Shown piece after piece: positions 10,549 through 18,648 of a DNA stretch of 64,000 bases. The translations under genes were made by a program, and so were the position numbers. The stretch is from contig NZ_JAPHNA010000008.1 of NCBI RefSeq assembly GCF_026241315.1, forward strand, positions 1 through 64,000, written 5' to 3'. The notes under the pieces were generated by a model, which was given only the letters and a program-made list of their open reading frames with translations, ran no database searches and had not been told where the DNA came from. Each line of letters starts with the position of its first letter. Positions within the stretch are counted from its first letter, which is position 1. This stretch comes from Campylobacter sp. MIT 21-1684. GTDB taxonomy: Bacteria; Campylobacterota; Campylobacteria; Campylobacterales; Campylobacteraceae.

Positions 10549-11732
10549 AAAAAGTACTTTTAATCTGCTGCTTATTTTTGAATTTAGGTTTTGCCAAAGA
10601 ATATAAACTACTCAACACTCCTAGCGAAGATTTCTATCCCAACTTAAATACAAAAACTTGCAATGTGAATTGTCTTTTTGAATTCCTTGAAAGTGGCTTG
10701 TATTTAAGTTTTTTAAGTGAATTTTTAGAACAAGGGAATGAATTTTTAACTAATGTATATGCAAAACTTGTCAATTCTGTTACCGATTTTGATGCAAATT
10801 TACAAAAAATCACTTCAGTCAAACTCGCAATCATTCTCCCGGAAAAAACCTTAAAGAGCTATTCAAACACTATAATCAATTCTAGTATAGCTTATCTTTT
10901 ACGACAAAGAGCAGAAATCAAAGTAAAAGTTTTTTTAATCGGTACAGAAGAATCAAGCAAGGTAAATGAGGTACTCCAAAGGATAGAAAATCAAAATTAT
11001 GAGTACGTCGTCGCTGGTTTCACTCTCAAAGGCGTTAATGAACTTGTAAATTATAATGGAAAGCTTAAAATTTTTATCCCAAGTATCCACAAAAATAACA
11101 CAAACATTACCAATCCAAATATTTATTTTGGTAGCATTGACTATGATGCGCAAATTACAAAACTTCTAAGCAAAGCAAATGAAAATATTGCTATTTTTAG
11201 CGATAATTCTGCCCTTTCAAACAATCTCAACTCGCGTATATTAGCCTTCAACAAAGCAAAAATTTATCGCATTGAAGATGAAAAATTGAATTTTGCAAAG
11301 CTTTTATATTCTCAAGGTACTCTCAATAATGCTTCAATTTTTTTTAATACTCCTTTGATTAAAACCGCTCTTACAAGTTCACAACTACGAGTTTATAATC
11401 TAGAACCTTTTGTACTTTTATCGACACAGATAAATTATAACCCAAGCTTTTTAAGTCTCACTCAACAAGGAGACAGAAAAAAATTTATCATTGCAAATTC
11501 TATCAACAATAATGATGACAATTTAAGCTATCTTAACGCTCTCTTTCATCAAAATATTAATTATAATTGGATAGCTTATGCTACAAGTATAGGAGTGGAT
11601 TATTTTTATACTAAATTTTTAAATAAAAAAACAAAAAGTATCTTTGAAGAAAATTTTGAAAATTCCCAAATCCTTTACAAAGTGCGCTTAATGAAAACGG
11701 AGAAAGCAAGTTTTGAAGAATTAAATGAGTAA
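10545..11732 (+). CDS. Periplasmic protein with periplasmic-binding-protein-like fold
   Basis: A 395-residue protein with a clear signal peptide (MKKVLLICCLFLNLGFA, cleavage after FA). The middle part alternates beta-strands and helices in a way that suggests a type I periplasmic-binding-protein fold (VKVFLIGTEESSKV, YVVAGFTLKGV, KIFIPSIH, NIYFGSIDYDAQI), somewhat like LpoA-type or ligand-binding domains. I do not recognise a function. It is the third gene of the run starting at 9464, overlapping its predecessor by four bases and converging with the thioesterase gene with a 12-base overlap of coding ends. It matches Cj0964 by position. Confidence 0.75.
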   Translation: MKKVLLICCLFLNLGFAKEYKLLNTPSEDFYPNLNTKTCNVNCLFEFLESGLYLSFLSEFLEQGNEFLTNVYAKLVNSVTDFDANLQKITSVKLAIILPEKTLKSYSNTIINSSIAYLLRQRAEIKVKVFLIGTEESSKVNEVLQRIENQNYEYVVAGFTLKGVNELVNYNGKLKIFIPSIHKNNTNITNPNIYFGSIDYDAQITKLLSKANENIAIFSDNSALSNNLNSRILAFNKAKIYRIEDEKLNFAKLLYSQGTLNNASIFFNTPLIKTALTSSQLRVYNLEPFVLLSTQINYNPSFLSLTQQGDRKKFIIANSINNNDDNLSYLNALFHQNINYNWIAYATSIGVDYFYTKFLNKKTKSIFEENFENSQILYKVRLMKTEKASFEELNE

Positions 11733-12098
11733 TTTTTCAAACAAATCTTTAATCTCTTGAGGCATTTTAATCGGCTTGGCATTCTTCACAAAAGCTAAAG
11801 TAAATTGGGCACGAAAAAGCTTTTTATTTTCTCTTGTAATCTCTTGTTCTAATATCACAGAAACATTTTTTAATTGTACAATTCGTGTTGTAACCTCTAC
11901 AAGATCCCCGAGTTTTGCAGAATATAAAAATTCACAATTTGCTTTTGTAAGAACAAAGCTTCCTAATTGAGCATTAAAAATATCAATGTTTTCTTTAAAA
12001 AAAATCTCACTCCTTGCTCTTTCACAAAAATTTAAATAATTGCTATGATACACAATTCCGCCTGAATCAGTATCTTCATAGTACACGCGGATTTTCAT
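11721..12098 (-). CDS. Acyl-CoA thioesterase, YbgC/4HBT hotdog family
   Basis: A 125-residue single hotdog-fold thioesterase. The family signature is at the N terminus: YYEDTDSGGIVYHSNYLNF, where the Asp and the YHSNYL segment form the 4-hydroxybenzoyl-CoA thioesterase-type active site, followed by CERAR. It probably hydrolyses acyl-CoA or acyl-ACP species linked to envelope lipid metabolism. The frame opens seven codons earlier, but the ATG at 12098 has an AAGGAAGAG site. It converges with the gene at 10545 and their coding ends overlap by 12 bases. Confidence 0.9.
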   Translation of the reverse strand: MKIRVYYEDTDSGGIVYHSNYLNFCERARSEIFFKENIDIFNAQLGSFVLTKANCEFLYSAKLGDLVEVTTRIVQLKNVSVILEQEITRENKKLFRAQFTLAFVKNAKPIKMPQEIKDLFEKLLI

Positions 12099-12207
12099 TT
12101 CTCTTCCTTTTCTCATCAATTCTCTTTTTATTGTACAAAATCTGCTTTAAAAAAGTCTAAATCAACTTCTTTGCATACTTAATAAATACAAGCTACAACA
12201 TAATAAT

Positions 12208-12259
12208 GAAAAATTCTCAATCACATCAATTTATTCATCTTGATGTTGTATAATTTTTC
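12208..12259. repeat. Imperfect 52-base inverted repeat in intergenic region
   Basis: Two nested stems are visible: GAAAAATT (12208-12215) with AATTTTTC (12252-12259), and ACATCAA (12223-12229) with TTGATGT (12240-12246) around a 10-base loop. It lies in the 275-base gap between the divergent thioesterase and cmoB genes. It is not followed by a long T run in either direction, so it is a weak terminator at best. It could be a regulatory structure or a short mobile-repeat relic. Confidence 0.45.
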
Positions 12260-12334
12260 ATATCTATTTCTTTAAAAAGAAGTTTAATATCTCATTATCC
12301 AAATGTTTAAAATCAACAAAAAAGATATTTAAGC

Positions 12335-12340
12335 TATAAT
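12335..12340 (+). promoter_or_regulatory. Extended -10 promoter for cmoB
   Basis: GCTATAAT fits the Campylobacter extended -10 consensus (G-n-TATAAT), about 35 bases before the cmoB start. A second TATAAT follows directly at 12341-12346. No -35 is evident. Confidence 0.6.
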
Positions 12341-12373
12341 TATAATTCTATTTATGATATACAAAGATAAAAA

Positions 12374-13243
12374 ATGCGCGATTTACAGACACAGCTTGAA
12401 AACCACCCTTTATATCAAAGAATTAATGAATTAAAAAAACTTCATTTGCAAACACATTTCTCTTTAGATAAAAGCGTGATAATACAAAGCAATCAAAAAG
12501 CAAAAGATGAAATCTTGCAGCTTGCAAAAGAATTAAAACCTTGGCGTAAAGGTCCTTTTACAATAGATAAATTGTATATTGATTCAGAATGGCAAAGTTT
12601 TATCAAATTTGACATTTTAAAACCATTCTTACCGGAAATATCTGGAAAAATCGTAGCAGATCTAGGATGCAATAATGGATATTATATGTTTAAAATGCTG
12701 GAATTTACTCCGGCAAAGCTCGTAGGTTTTGATCCAAGCATAAAATACCGTTTGCAATTTGAACTTATCAATGCACTTGCAAAACAAACTTTAGAATATG
12801 AACTTCTAGGAGTAGAAGCTTTACCTTTTTACAAACACCGCTTTGATATAATTTTTTGCTTAGGGGTAATTTATCACAGAAGAGATCCTATTAAAATGCT
12901 TAAAGAAATAAAAAGTGGATTAAACTCTGGCGGAACAGTCTTTTTAGATACTCTGTTTATAGATGATGAGAGAGAAATTGCCCTCATTCCACGAAAAACT
13001 TATTCAAAAATATCAAATATTTTTTTCATTCCGTCGATATTAGGCTTAAGAAACTGGTGCGAAAGAGCTGGATTTAAAGAATTTGAAGTTATAGCAACTA
13101 AAACCACAACAACACAAGAACAAAGAAAAACAGAGTGGATTGATTCATATTCTTTAGAAGATTTTTTAGACTCAAAGAATAAAAACCTTACTTGCGAAGG
13201 TTATGAAACACCAAAAAGAGTCTATGTGAAACTAAAGGGGTAA
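12374..13243 (+). CDS. cmoB: tRNA U34 carboxymethyltransferase CmoB
   Basis: Transfers a carboxymethyl group from carboxy-SAM to 5-hydroxyuridine at tRNA position 34 to give cmo5U. Signatures: PWRKGPFTIDKLYIDSEWQS (about 56-76), the Rossmann glycine motif VADLGCNNGYYMFKML (about 94-109), VGFDPS and the IFCLGVIYHRRDP strand-4 segment. At 289 residues it is slightly shorter than the E. coli enzyme (about 323) but normal for Campylobacter. Start MRDLQTQLENHP; the gene is followed after two bases by the hotdog protein gene, so the two are likely co-transcribed. Confidence 0.93.
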   Translation: MRDLQTQLENHPLYQRINELKKLHLQTHFSLDKSVIIQSNQKAKDEILQLAKELKPWRKGPFTIDKLYIDSEWQSFIKFDILKPFLPEISGKIVADLGCNNGYYMFKMLEFTPAKLVGFDPSIKYRLQFELINALAKQTLEYELLGVEALPFYKHRFDIIFCLGVIYHRRDPIKMLKEIKSGLNSGGTVFLDTLFIDDEREIALIPRKTYSKISNIFFIPSILGLRNWCERAGFKEFEVIATKTTTTQEQRKTEWIDSYSLEDFLDSKNKNLTCEGYETPKRVYVKLKG

Positions 13244-13245
13244 AA

Positions 13246-13815
13246 ATGGCAAAAAAAGATAATTTTGAAGAATACGCACAACTTGAAGAATACATTTCAC
13301 AAGAAGAACTCACTCGAATAAAATCAGAGCTCATAACCTGTCCTGAACTCAATACCTCTACAACAGGAATTATTATAAAACTCTCTAAAAATTATGCTAA
13401 ATCTTTACTCATTACTAACAACGATATGACAGTCGATGATGAAGGGCTTATTTTTGACGGCTTTGTTTTTACTGCGGCAAATTATGTAGCTCAAGCCGCT
13501 ATTAATAAACCATTTTCTATGCTTATTGGTTCAAAATGCTTTTTTTATGCTCCTTTAAAAGTAGGAGATGTTTTAGAGCTTGAAGCTCGTGCTTTATTCG
13601 ATGAAAGTTCTAAAAAACGTGATGTGAAGATTGTTGGTCACGTAAAAGAAATCAAAATATTTGAAGCTACTTTACAAATAGTTTCAACAGACGATCATAT
13701 TTTTAAACTTAAACGCCCTCCACGCTCAACAGTCAAGCCGGTAGAAGAAGATACGCAATCAGCAGCTAATCCTGAGGCTATGGCTCAAGCTTTATTAGCT
13801 TCTATGGGAAAATAA
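13246..13815 (+). CDS. Hotdog-fold protein of the Cj0977 type
   Basis: A 189-residue cytoplasmic protein with a predicted hotdog core (about 45-160: KLSKNYAKSLLIT, FDGFVFTAANYVAQAAIN, KVGDVLELEARALFD, KIFEATLQIVST). It resembles acyl-CoA-binding or FapR-like hotdogs without an evident thioesterase catalytic motif. By sequence type and position next to cmoB it matches C. jejuni Cj0977, which is described as a sigma-28-dependent protein needed for invasion and virulence. That role is from the literature as I remember it, not from this sequence. The C-terminal 30 residues are low-complexity and Ala-rich. Confidence 0.8.
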   Translation: MAKKDNFEEYAQLEEYISQEELTRIKSELITCPELNTSTTGIIIKLSKNYAKSLLITNNDMTVDDEGLIFDGFVFTAANYVAQAAINKPFSMLIGSKCFFYAPLKVGDVLELEARALFDESSKKRDVKIVGHVKEIKIFEATLQIVSTDDHIFKLKRPPRSTVKPVEEDTQSAANPEAMAQALLASMGK

Positions 13816-13816
13816 A

Positions 13817-13990
13817 TTAAGGTACCATCTTAAGATCTATCCAATTTTTAGGACATTCTTGATGATAGCTTCCGCTTGCATCATAATACTCTTTGCATTC
13901 ATCATAAAAGCGGTTAGACACCCCTCTTTCATTCACAAAACATCCTGCCAATGTAAAACTTAAAAATAAAGTTATGCTATAAAGTTTCAT
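13817..13990 (-). CDS. Small 57-residue lipoprotein
   Basis: A short gene between two convergent neighbours. It begins MKLYSITLFLSFTLAGC, a textbook lipoprotein signal with lipobox LAGC, giving a mature peptide of only 41 residues with two further Cys (DECKEYYD, QECPKNW) that could form a disulphide. The function is unknown. It starts two bases after the stop of the nuclease gene, so the two are one transcript, and ends one base after the hotdog gene stop. It matches Cj0978c by position. Confidence 0.8.
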   Translation of the reverse strand: MKLYSITLFLSFTLAGCFVNERGVSNRFYDECKEYYDASGSYHQECPKNWIDLKMVP

Positions 13991-13992
13991 TT

Positions 13993-14520
13993 TTATAATT
14001 TGTTTTGCTTACGCCATTTGTAAGGCTCTATAGGATTTTTACCTTTCCAAAGCCCTATTTTTTCTTTCTGTGCTTGTTTTTGTTCTTTTACATAGAGATT
14101 ACTATAATAACTATAAGCCCACGCATGACCTGTACGTACCATTATACTGTTAATATCTTTTCCTTTCAATTTAACAATAGCAATAATTCTATCATATTTA
14201 TCCTTGTCTTTATAAATAATTTGTACTCTTTGTCCTTGTATCATTTTTGCTAAAAAATTCCTCGCTTCTTTTCCAAAAATCTGCTTACTTTCTGGAGCAT
14301 CAATAGCAAAAAATCGTATCTTTTCAAGTTTTTTTCCATTTTGTACTTCGATAGTATCTCCATCTATCACTTTTACAACTTTTCCTTCAAAACTGGAGTT
14401 AGTAGCGATAAAACCTTGTATAAAAAAAATGAGCAGAATGAAAATAGTCAAAGCAAAAAGCTGCTTAGGACTACTTAAAATTGTTCTTAGATTGAATACT
14501 TTTTTATAATTTATCCTCAT
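13993..14520 (-). CDS. Membrane-anchored thermonuclease (SNase family)
   Basis: A 175-residue nuclease with one N-terminal transmembrane anchor (about 20-40) and a staphylococcal-nuclease domain facing the periplasm. Catalytic features are visible: VIDGDTIEV (Asp pair), RFFAIDAPES (Arg and Asp), KDKYDRIIAIV (catalytic Arg in YDR) and the closing LVKEQ..KIGLW-type helix (YVKEQKQAQKEKIGLW). It would cut DNA or RNA in a Ca2+-dependent way. An in-frame TTG lies one codon before the ATG at 14520. It matches Cj0979c. Confidence 0.88.
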   Translation of the reverse strand: MRINYKKVFNLRTILSSPKQLFALTIFILLIFFIQGFIATNSSFEGKVVKVIDGDTIEVQNGKKLEKIRFFAIDAPESKQIFGKEARNFLAKMIQGQRVQIIYKDKDKYDRIIAIVKLKGKDINSIMVRTGHAWAYSYYSNLYVKEQKQAQKEKIGLWKGKNPIEPYKWRKQNKL

Positions 14521-14650
14521 CAAAACCCGCTATAAAATGATTTTTTAAAATTATGACATAATTTTAAAAACAAAGGGATACACTGCAAAACATTACAAAA
14601 ATTTTGAAATAATAAGCCAAATTTCACATTGCAGTTCTAATACAAAACAA

Positions 14651-14803
14651 ATGAAAGAATTTTTATGTAGCTATTCAAAAAAACAAGGTTTTATAGTAAA
14701 AACAGATAAAGCCGGAATATTCACGTTCTCAAAGACAAAGCTACCATTTGCTTACAAAGCGTATGATTTGCATGGGACGTGCGCCAGAAATTACAATTTA
14801 TAA
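14651..14803 (+). pseudogene. Short orphan reading frame, decayed gene fragment
   Basis: A 50-codon frame (MKEFLCSYSKKQGFIVK...) whose middle, VKTDKAGIFTF, resembles the TD-x-x-G-x-F strand of DUF4198-type periplasmic domains. That resemblance is weak. There is no convincing ribosome site and no continuation in frame. It lies in the 920-base stretch 14521-15444, which lacks intact genes. I read it as the remains of a gene lost from this locus. Confidence 0.25.
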
Positions 14804-14901
14804 AGAATAAGGTTTTTTAAAAGCAGAAGATTCTTCAACTTGAAAACAGAATAAGAGTATTAAAAACGGATATTTAAAAATTTATTTTAAAAAGAGAAAT
14901 A

Positions 14902-15236
14902 ATGAAAAGAAAAAAATTAATCTTGTTGGCAAATGCCTTTTCTTTAACTATCATAGACATCATTACCTTAAGCGGTTGTAAGAGTAATACGAAAGATACT
15001 CAAGCAAAATATTTAGATTGCTAAAAACAATCGCAAAGAAGTACAAGTTGAATGGTACTTAAATAAACTTGGCTTATCATTAAATGAAGTTAAAGAAGAC
15101 TATAAAAAGGTGGTGAATCCTATCTTTATTCATTGAAACATCAAATTAATGAAAGTTTTGGTAAAAAAATATTGTTAATATGGGAAATTCTAATCGTGCT
15201 CTTGAATCTTACAGTCCAAATGTTTTAAATAGTTAA
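14902..15236 (+). pseudogene. Frameshifted small lipoprotein gene
   Basis: It starts with an AAAGAGAAAT ribosome site and ATG at 14902, then a signal with lipobox LSGC (MKRKKLILLANAFSLTIIDI...). The frame stops after 40 codons at 15022-15024. Coding-like sequence continues in another frame (KEVQVEWYLNKLGLSLNEVKEDYKKV) to a stop at 15134-15136, then in a third (MGNSNRALESYSPNVLNS) to 15234-15236. At least two frame changes are needed to join these. The repaired protein would be a lipoprotein of about 110 residues, possibly of the small entry-exclusion (EexN) type, but I cannot confirm the family. Confidence 0.55.
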
Positions 15237-15421
15237 AATTGTTGAATTCCGATTCAATTCTCCCGCTACTTAAAATAAATTAGACATTCTTTATGCAAGT
15301 CTAATGCTAAGATTTACCGCAAGCAAATAGGGTATTATTCTAAATAATTGAGATTTATCACATAACAATAAAGAAATTAATTAATAAATTTTATCCTTTT
15401 ATTTATGCGTTTTTTACCAAT

Positions 15422-15442
15422 AAAAGGCTTAAAAAGCCTTTT
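15422..15442 (-). terminator. Rho-independent terminator of cjaA
   Basis: A perfect stem AAAAGGCTT / AAGCCTTTT with a three-base loop lies just downstream of the cjaA stop. Read on the minus strand the hairpin runs into a TTTATT tract. Confidence 0.75.
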
Positions 15443-15444
15443 AT

Positions 15445-16281
15445 TTAGAATTTTCCACCTTCAATTACTACATCATCAGCTTTAATTTCATCTGAAAAAT
15501 GATCTTTTAATGTCTCATCATAAGCTTTGTGAAAAAACTGCTCATCTGCAAGTTTGACAATAAGAGCATCAATAAAATCCTTAAGTTCCTTGTCGCCTTT
15601 TCTTACAGCAGGAGCAATAACATCTTGATTGCCTAATTCCTTCACCACAACTTTAAAATCAGGATGTTCTTTGACCCAAGCAAAAAGTAAAGTATTATCG
15701 TGACTTAGTGCATCGCCTCTCTTATCAAGTAAAGCTACGAAAGTTTCTGTATTTTGATCATATTTTAAAGTTTTAAATTCAGGATAATTTACTGTAAAAT
15801 ACGAATCTGCTGTTGTACCTTTATTAACAATAGTAACCTTGTCCTTCAAATCATCAATACTAGAAATTGAACTGTCTTCAGGCACCACTATACCTAAAGC
15901 AACTTTCATATAAGGCAAAGTAAAATCAACCTGTTCTGCTCTTTCAGGTGTTTTTGTAAAATTAGCTAAAATAATATCAACTTTGTTTGATTTTAAAAAT
16001 TCAACTCTATTAGCTGCTTCAACAAGTACAAATTGAATCTTATTTTCATCTCCTAAAAGTTCTTTGGCAATACGTTTCGCTAAGAAAATATCATAGCCTT
16101 GATTTTGTCCTTTTTCATCAACATATCCAAAAGGCGGCTTATCACCAAAAACCCCTATTCTAACAATCCCTTCTTTTTTAATACGTTCCAAAGAATTTAA
16201 ATTACTAGAATTCTGATTCCCGCAAGCAGTCAAAAAAACCGCAACAAAAATTGCAAAAACACTTAAAAGCATTTTTTTCAT
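15445..16281 (-). CDS. cjaA: Cysteine-type ABC transporter solute-binding lipoprotein CjaA
   Basis: A periplasmic amino-acid-binding protein (SBP family 3) anchored as a lipoprotein. The signal MKKMLLSVFAIFVAVFLTAC has lipobox LTAC. The mature part shows IVRIGVFGDKPPFGYVDEKG, NQGYDIFLAKRIAKEL and VDIILANFTKTPERAEQVDF, typical of the family. CjaA of C. jejuni binds cysteine and is a surface-accessible immunogen; this is known of the homologue. The start at 16281 has an AAGGAAT site; an upstream in-frame ATG at 16302 lacks one. It is divergent from jlpA, as in C. jejuni. Confidence 0.92.
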   Translation of the reverse strand: MKKMLLSVFAIFVAVFLTACGNQNSSNLNSLERIKKEGIVRIGVFGDKPPFGYVDEKGQNQGYDIFLAKRIAKELLGDENKIQFVLVEAANRVEFLKSNKVDIILANFTKTPERAEQVDFTLPYMKVALGIVVPEDSSISSIDDLKDKVTIVNKGTTADSYFTVNYPEFKTLKYDQNTETFVALLDKRGDALSHDNTLLFAWVKEHPDFKVVVKELGNQDVIAPAVRKGDKELKDFIDALIVKLADEQFFHKAYDETLKDHFSDEIKADDVVIEGGKF

Positions 16282-16342
16282 TACATTAATTCCTTTCTTC
16301 ATTGAAATCGCAAAATAGAATTTTATAATAACCTTTTGAGAT

Positions 16343-16348
16343 ATTATA
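16343..16348 (-). promoter_or_regulatory. Probable -10 element for cjaA
   Basis: On the minus strand the bases read TATAAT (context GAGTATAATATC), about 60 bases before the cjaA start. No -35 is visible. Confidence 0.45.
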
Positions 16349-16423
16349 CTCGAAATTTAACATTGATTACTTGAAAATACAATTAATTTTTTCTCAAAAT
16401 GAAAGTTTTTAAGCAAAAAATGC

Positions 16424-16429
16424 TATAAT
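16424..16429 (+). promoter_or_regulatory. Extended -10 promoter for jlpA
   Basis: TGCTATAAT matches the extended -10 consensus and lies about 33 bases before the jlpA ATG, downstream of a T-rich stretch as is usual in Campylobacter promoters. Confidence 0.6.
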
Positions 16430-16461
16430 GATCCTATCTAAAATTTTCAAAAGGCAAAATA

Positions 16462-17568
16462 ATGAAAAAAAACCTGATACTAATTGCTTTTATTTTTTTT
16501 AACGCTTGCTCTAACCAAATAGATACTTCTCTTGTTGAAAAATATGAAAATCAAGCAAATAGAAATATAAAAGAAATTTCTGATCAAATATCACAAGAAA
16601 TAGGATTGAAAATTGAAATTCCGCCTTTACAATGTAAAGCTGATGGAAAATTCATAGAATGCCGTAGTCAGCAATTCTCTCTTTTTGACAAAAAGGGAAA
16701 TAAAATAGTACAAGCAGATGCTCTTATATTACGTTCTAATGAAATCTATCAAGGCAAAGAACTTGGCACTATAAGCTTAAAAGAGTATTTTAAGAGTATA
16801 TCTAACTCGAACAAAAAATTCCAACAAACCGCAACAGTTCAAAATATTCGCTTTACTCAAGAAGTACTTGAAACAATAAAACAACAAAATATACAATTAA
16901 ATGATAAAAAGATACAAAACTATATTCAAAAACTTCTTAATGATGCTTATACAATTTCTTTTGAATACGATGGCATTTTTGATAAAGATATTTATACATA
17001 TGACATTAACACAAAAATTCACAATAGTAATTCGCATATCAATGCGCTAATGAAAATTTCTTTTAAAGAAGAACTTTTTGATTTTTTTGATTCAAAAGGC
17101 ATACGATATAACACTCAAACTTTAAATATAGATGAGCAAAACTGGAAAGAATTTTTCCAAAAAATTGAAAATGAAAAAAGCGAAGAAGTTGCGTTTATAG
17201 AAGCTGCACAAAAAAACTTTTTTATTAATAATTTTTCACTAGAAGCTTTACTTGATGCTGACAATGCTTTTGAAAGCTATATACTTATCGCTAAAGGTAG
17301 CCTAGAAACGATGAAAAATCAAAGTCAAAATGAGGAACTAACTTTAATTTATGATAAAATGCTTTCTGTACTCAACACTATAAATCAAAATTCTCTCTAT
17401 AAACTTTCCTTAAATGCGCAGTTTAAAAATATCCCTGTAGCCGAATATGCACAAGAAAAGATTAAAGTTTTAGAAAAACTCACTCTTAATGGACAAGATT
17501 TTACAGAAGATTTTAAAAATATTTTTACAACTTTATTTTTATTTTCACCATTAAAAAACTTCGACTAA
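16462..17568 (+). CDS. jlpA: Surface lipoprotein JlpA-like adhesin
   Basis: A 368-residue lipoprotein with signal MKKNLILIAFIFFNAC and lipobox FNAC. JlpA of C. jejuni is a 372-residue surface lipoprotein reported to act in adhesion to epithelial cells. Length, lipobox, the Cys pair shortly after the N terminus (LQCKADGKFIEC) and position beside cjaA fit this call. The mature protein is rich in Lys, Asn and Glu with no enzymatic motif. It has its own promoter and is followed after 28 bases by yaaA. The role is inferred from the homologue. Confidence 0.82.
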   Translation: MKKNLILIAFIFFNACSNQIDTSLVEKYENQANRNIKEISDQISQEIGLKIEIPPLQCKADGKFIECRSQQFSLFDKKGNKIVQADALILRSNEIYQGKELGTISLKEYFKSISNSNKKFQQTATVQNIRFTQEVLETIKQQNIQLNDKKIQNYIQKLLNDAYTISFEYDGIFDKDIYTYDINTKIHNSNSHINALMKISFKEELFDFFDSKGIRYNTQTLNIDEQNWKEFFQKIENEKSEEVAFIEAAQKNFFINNFSLEALLDADNAFESYILIAKGSLETMKNQSQNEELTLIYDKMLSVLNTINQNSLYKLSLNAQFKNIPVAEYAQEKIKVLEKLTLNGQDFTEDFKNIFTTLFLFSPLKNFD

Positions 17569-17596
17569 AAGAAAGAGTATTAATTAAGAAATTCTA

Positions 17597-18337
17597 ATGA
17601 AAATACTTTTTTCTCCAAGTGAAAATAAAAACATCATTAAGAGTGGCAAAACTCTTTGTAAGGAAAATTTTCTTTTTGAAAATTTATTTAGTTTAAGAAT
17701 GCAAGTCTTGCAAGAATACGAAAATTTTATAAAAACAGCTAATACTCAAGAGCTTGAAACACTTTTTGGCCTTAAGGATGAAAAAGAAAGACAAAAATTT
17801 ACAACAAAACTACGCAAAGCTCCAACGCAAAGAGCTATTGAGCTTTATAATGGAATAAGCTATGAATACCTGCAATTTAACTCTTTAGAAAAAATGAGTC
17901 AGGATTATATCCTACAAAATGTATTAATTTTTTCTAATCTTTTTGGAGTTGTAAGGGCAAGTGATATGCTACCTTGCTATAAATTAAAACAAGGAGTAAA
18001 ACTTGGCAACTTTAGTATAGAAAAATTTTACAAAAATCATTTTAGCAAAGCTTTAGATGAATTTTTAATGAATGAGGAACTTATAGACCTAAGAGCTGGT
18101 TTCTATAATAAATTCTACACTCCAAAAAAGCATTTTAGCAGCTATAAATTTATTAAAAATGGCAAAACAGTGAGTCATTTTTCAAAAGCATACAGAGGAG
18201 TACTACTTAAAACTGCTGCACATTTTAATATTACAAGCAATAAAGAACTCTTATCTCATTTGCCTGCTAACTTAAGACTTAAAACAATTCAAAATTTTGG
18301 TTTAAAAGAAGAATATATTATTGAAATTCTTAATTAA
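17597..18337 (+). CDS. yaaA: Peroxide stress protein YaaA family (DUF328)
   Basis: A 246-residue member of the YaaA family, which in E. coli limits intracellular iron during peroxide stress. The N terminus MKILFSPSENK is the family start (normally M-x-x-L-x-SP-K/S), followed by RMQVLQEYENF and the A-x-x-LYNGISYEYL block (about 80-90). The C-terminal part carries RAGFYNKFYTPKK and KTVSHFSKAYRG, comparable to the R-x-K...SK-R-G region. It follows jlpA after 28 bases, matching Cj0984. The biochemical function remains uncertain. Confidence 0.85.
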   Translation: MKILFSPSENKNIIKSGKTLCKENFLFENLFSLRMQVLQEYENFIKTANTQELETLFGLKDEKERQKFTTKLRKAPTQRAIELYNGISYEYLQFNSLEKMSQDYILQNVLIFSNLFGVVRASDMLPCYKLKQGVKLGNFSIEKFYKNHFSKALDEFLMNEELIDLRAGFYNKFYTPKKHFSSYKFIKNGKTVSHFSKAYRGVLLKTAAHFNITSNKELLSHLPANLRLKTIQNFGLKEEYIIEILN

Positions 18338-18648
18338 ATACAGCTTATAAGCTTTTATAAAATATAGTTTTATATTCTTTTAAAACGCTTTCATTCCTTT
18401 AAATTGTACTTATAAATGCTTTTTTAAGAAACTCTAAATTTTTCAAAATCTAAGCTCAAAGGAGATCCTCAAAAAAACCAATGTTTTCTATTATGGTACC
18501 ATATGTTTAGCTCATTCTCTATCAAAATCAATTAATTCTTTAAACAAGAAAGATCAATCTAGTCTATCAATCGTGTTACTATGAATAATCTTTGATCATT
18601 TCGCTTATTGGTATTGAAAGGCTTATATATAAGAGTTTTTATAACTTC
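18338..18648. other. Intergenic stretch without a gene
   Basis: 311 bases between the convergent ends of yaaA and the Fe-S oxidoreductase. There is a GCTTATAAGC palindrome near 18348 that could form a weak hairpin after yaaA. No open frame longer than about 25 codons looks coding. As I recall, C. jejuni has hipO and several other genes here, so this may be a deletion scar; I see no recognisable hipO remnant. Confidence 0.5.

Noticed and set aside
18338-18648. Remnant of hipO next to yaaA
   Set aside because: No frame in this gap resembles an M20 hydrolase; the M20 gene at 27156 has different neighbours.
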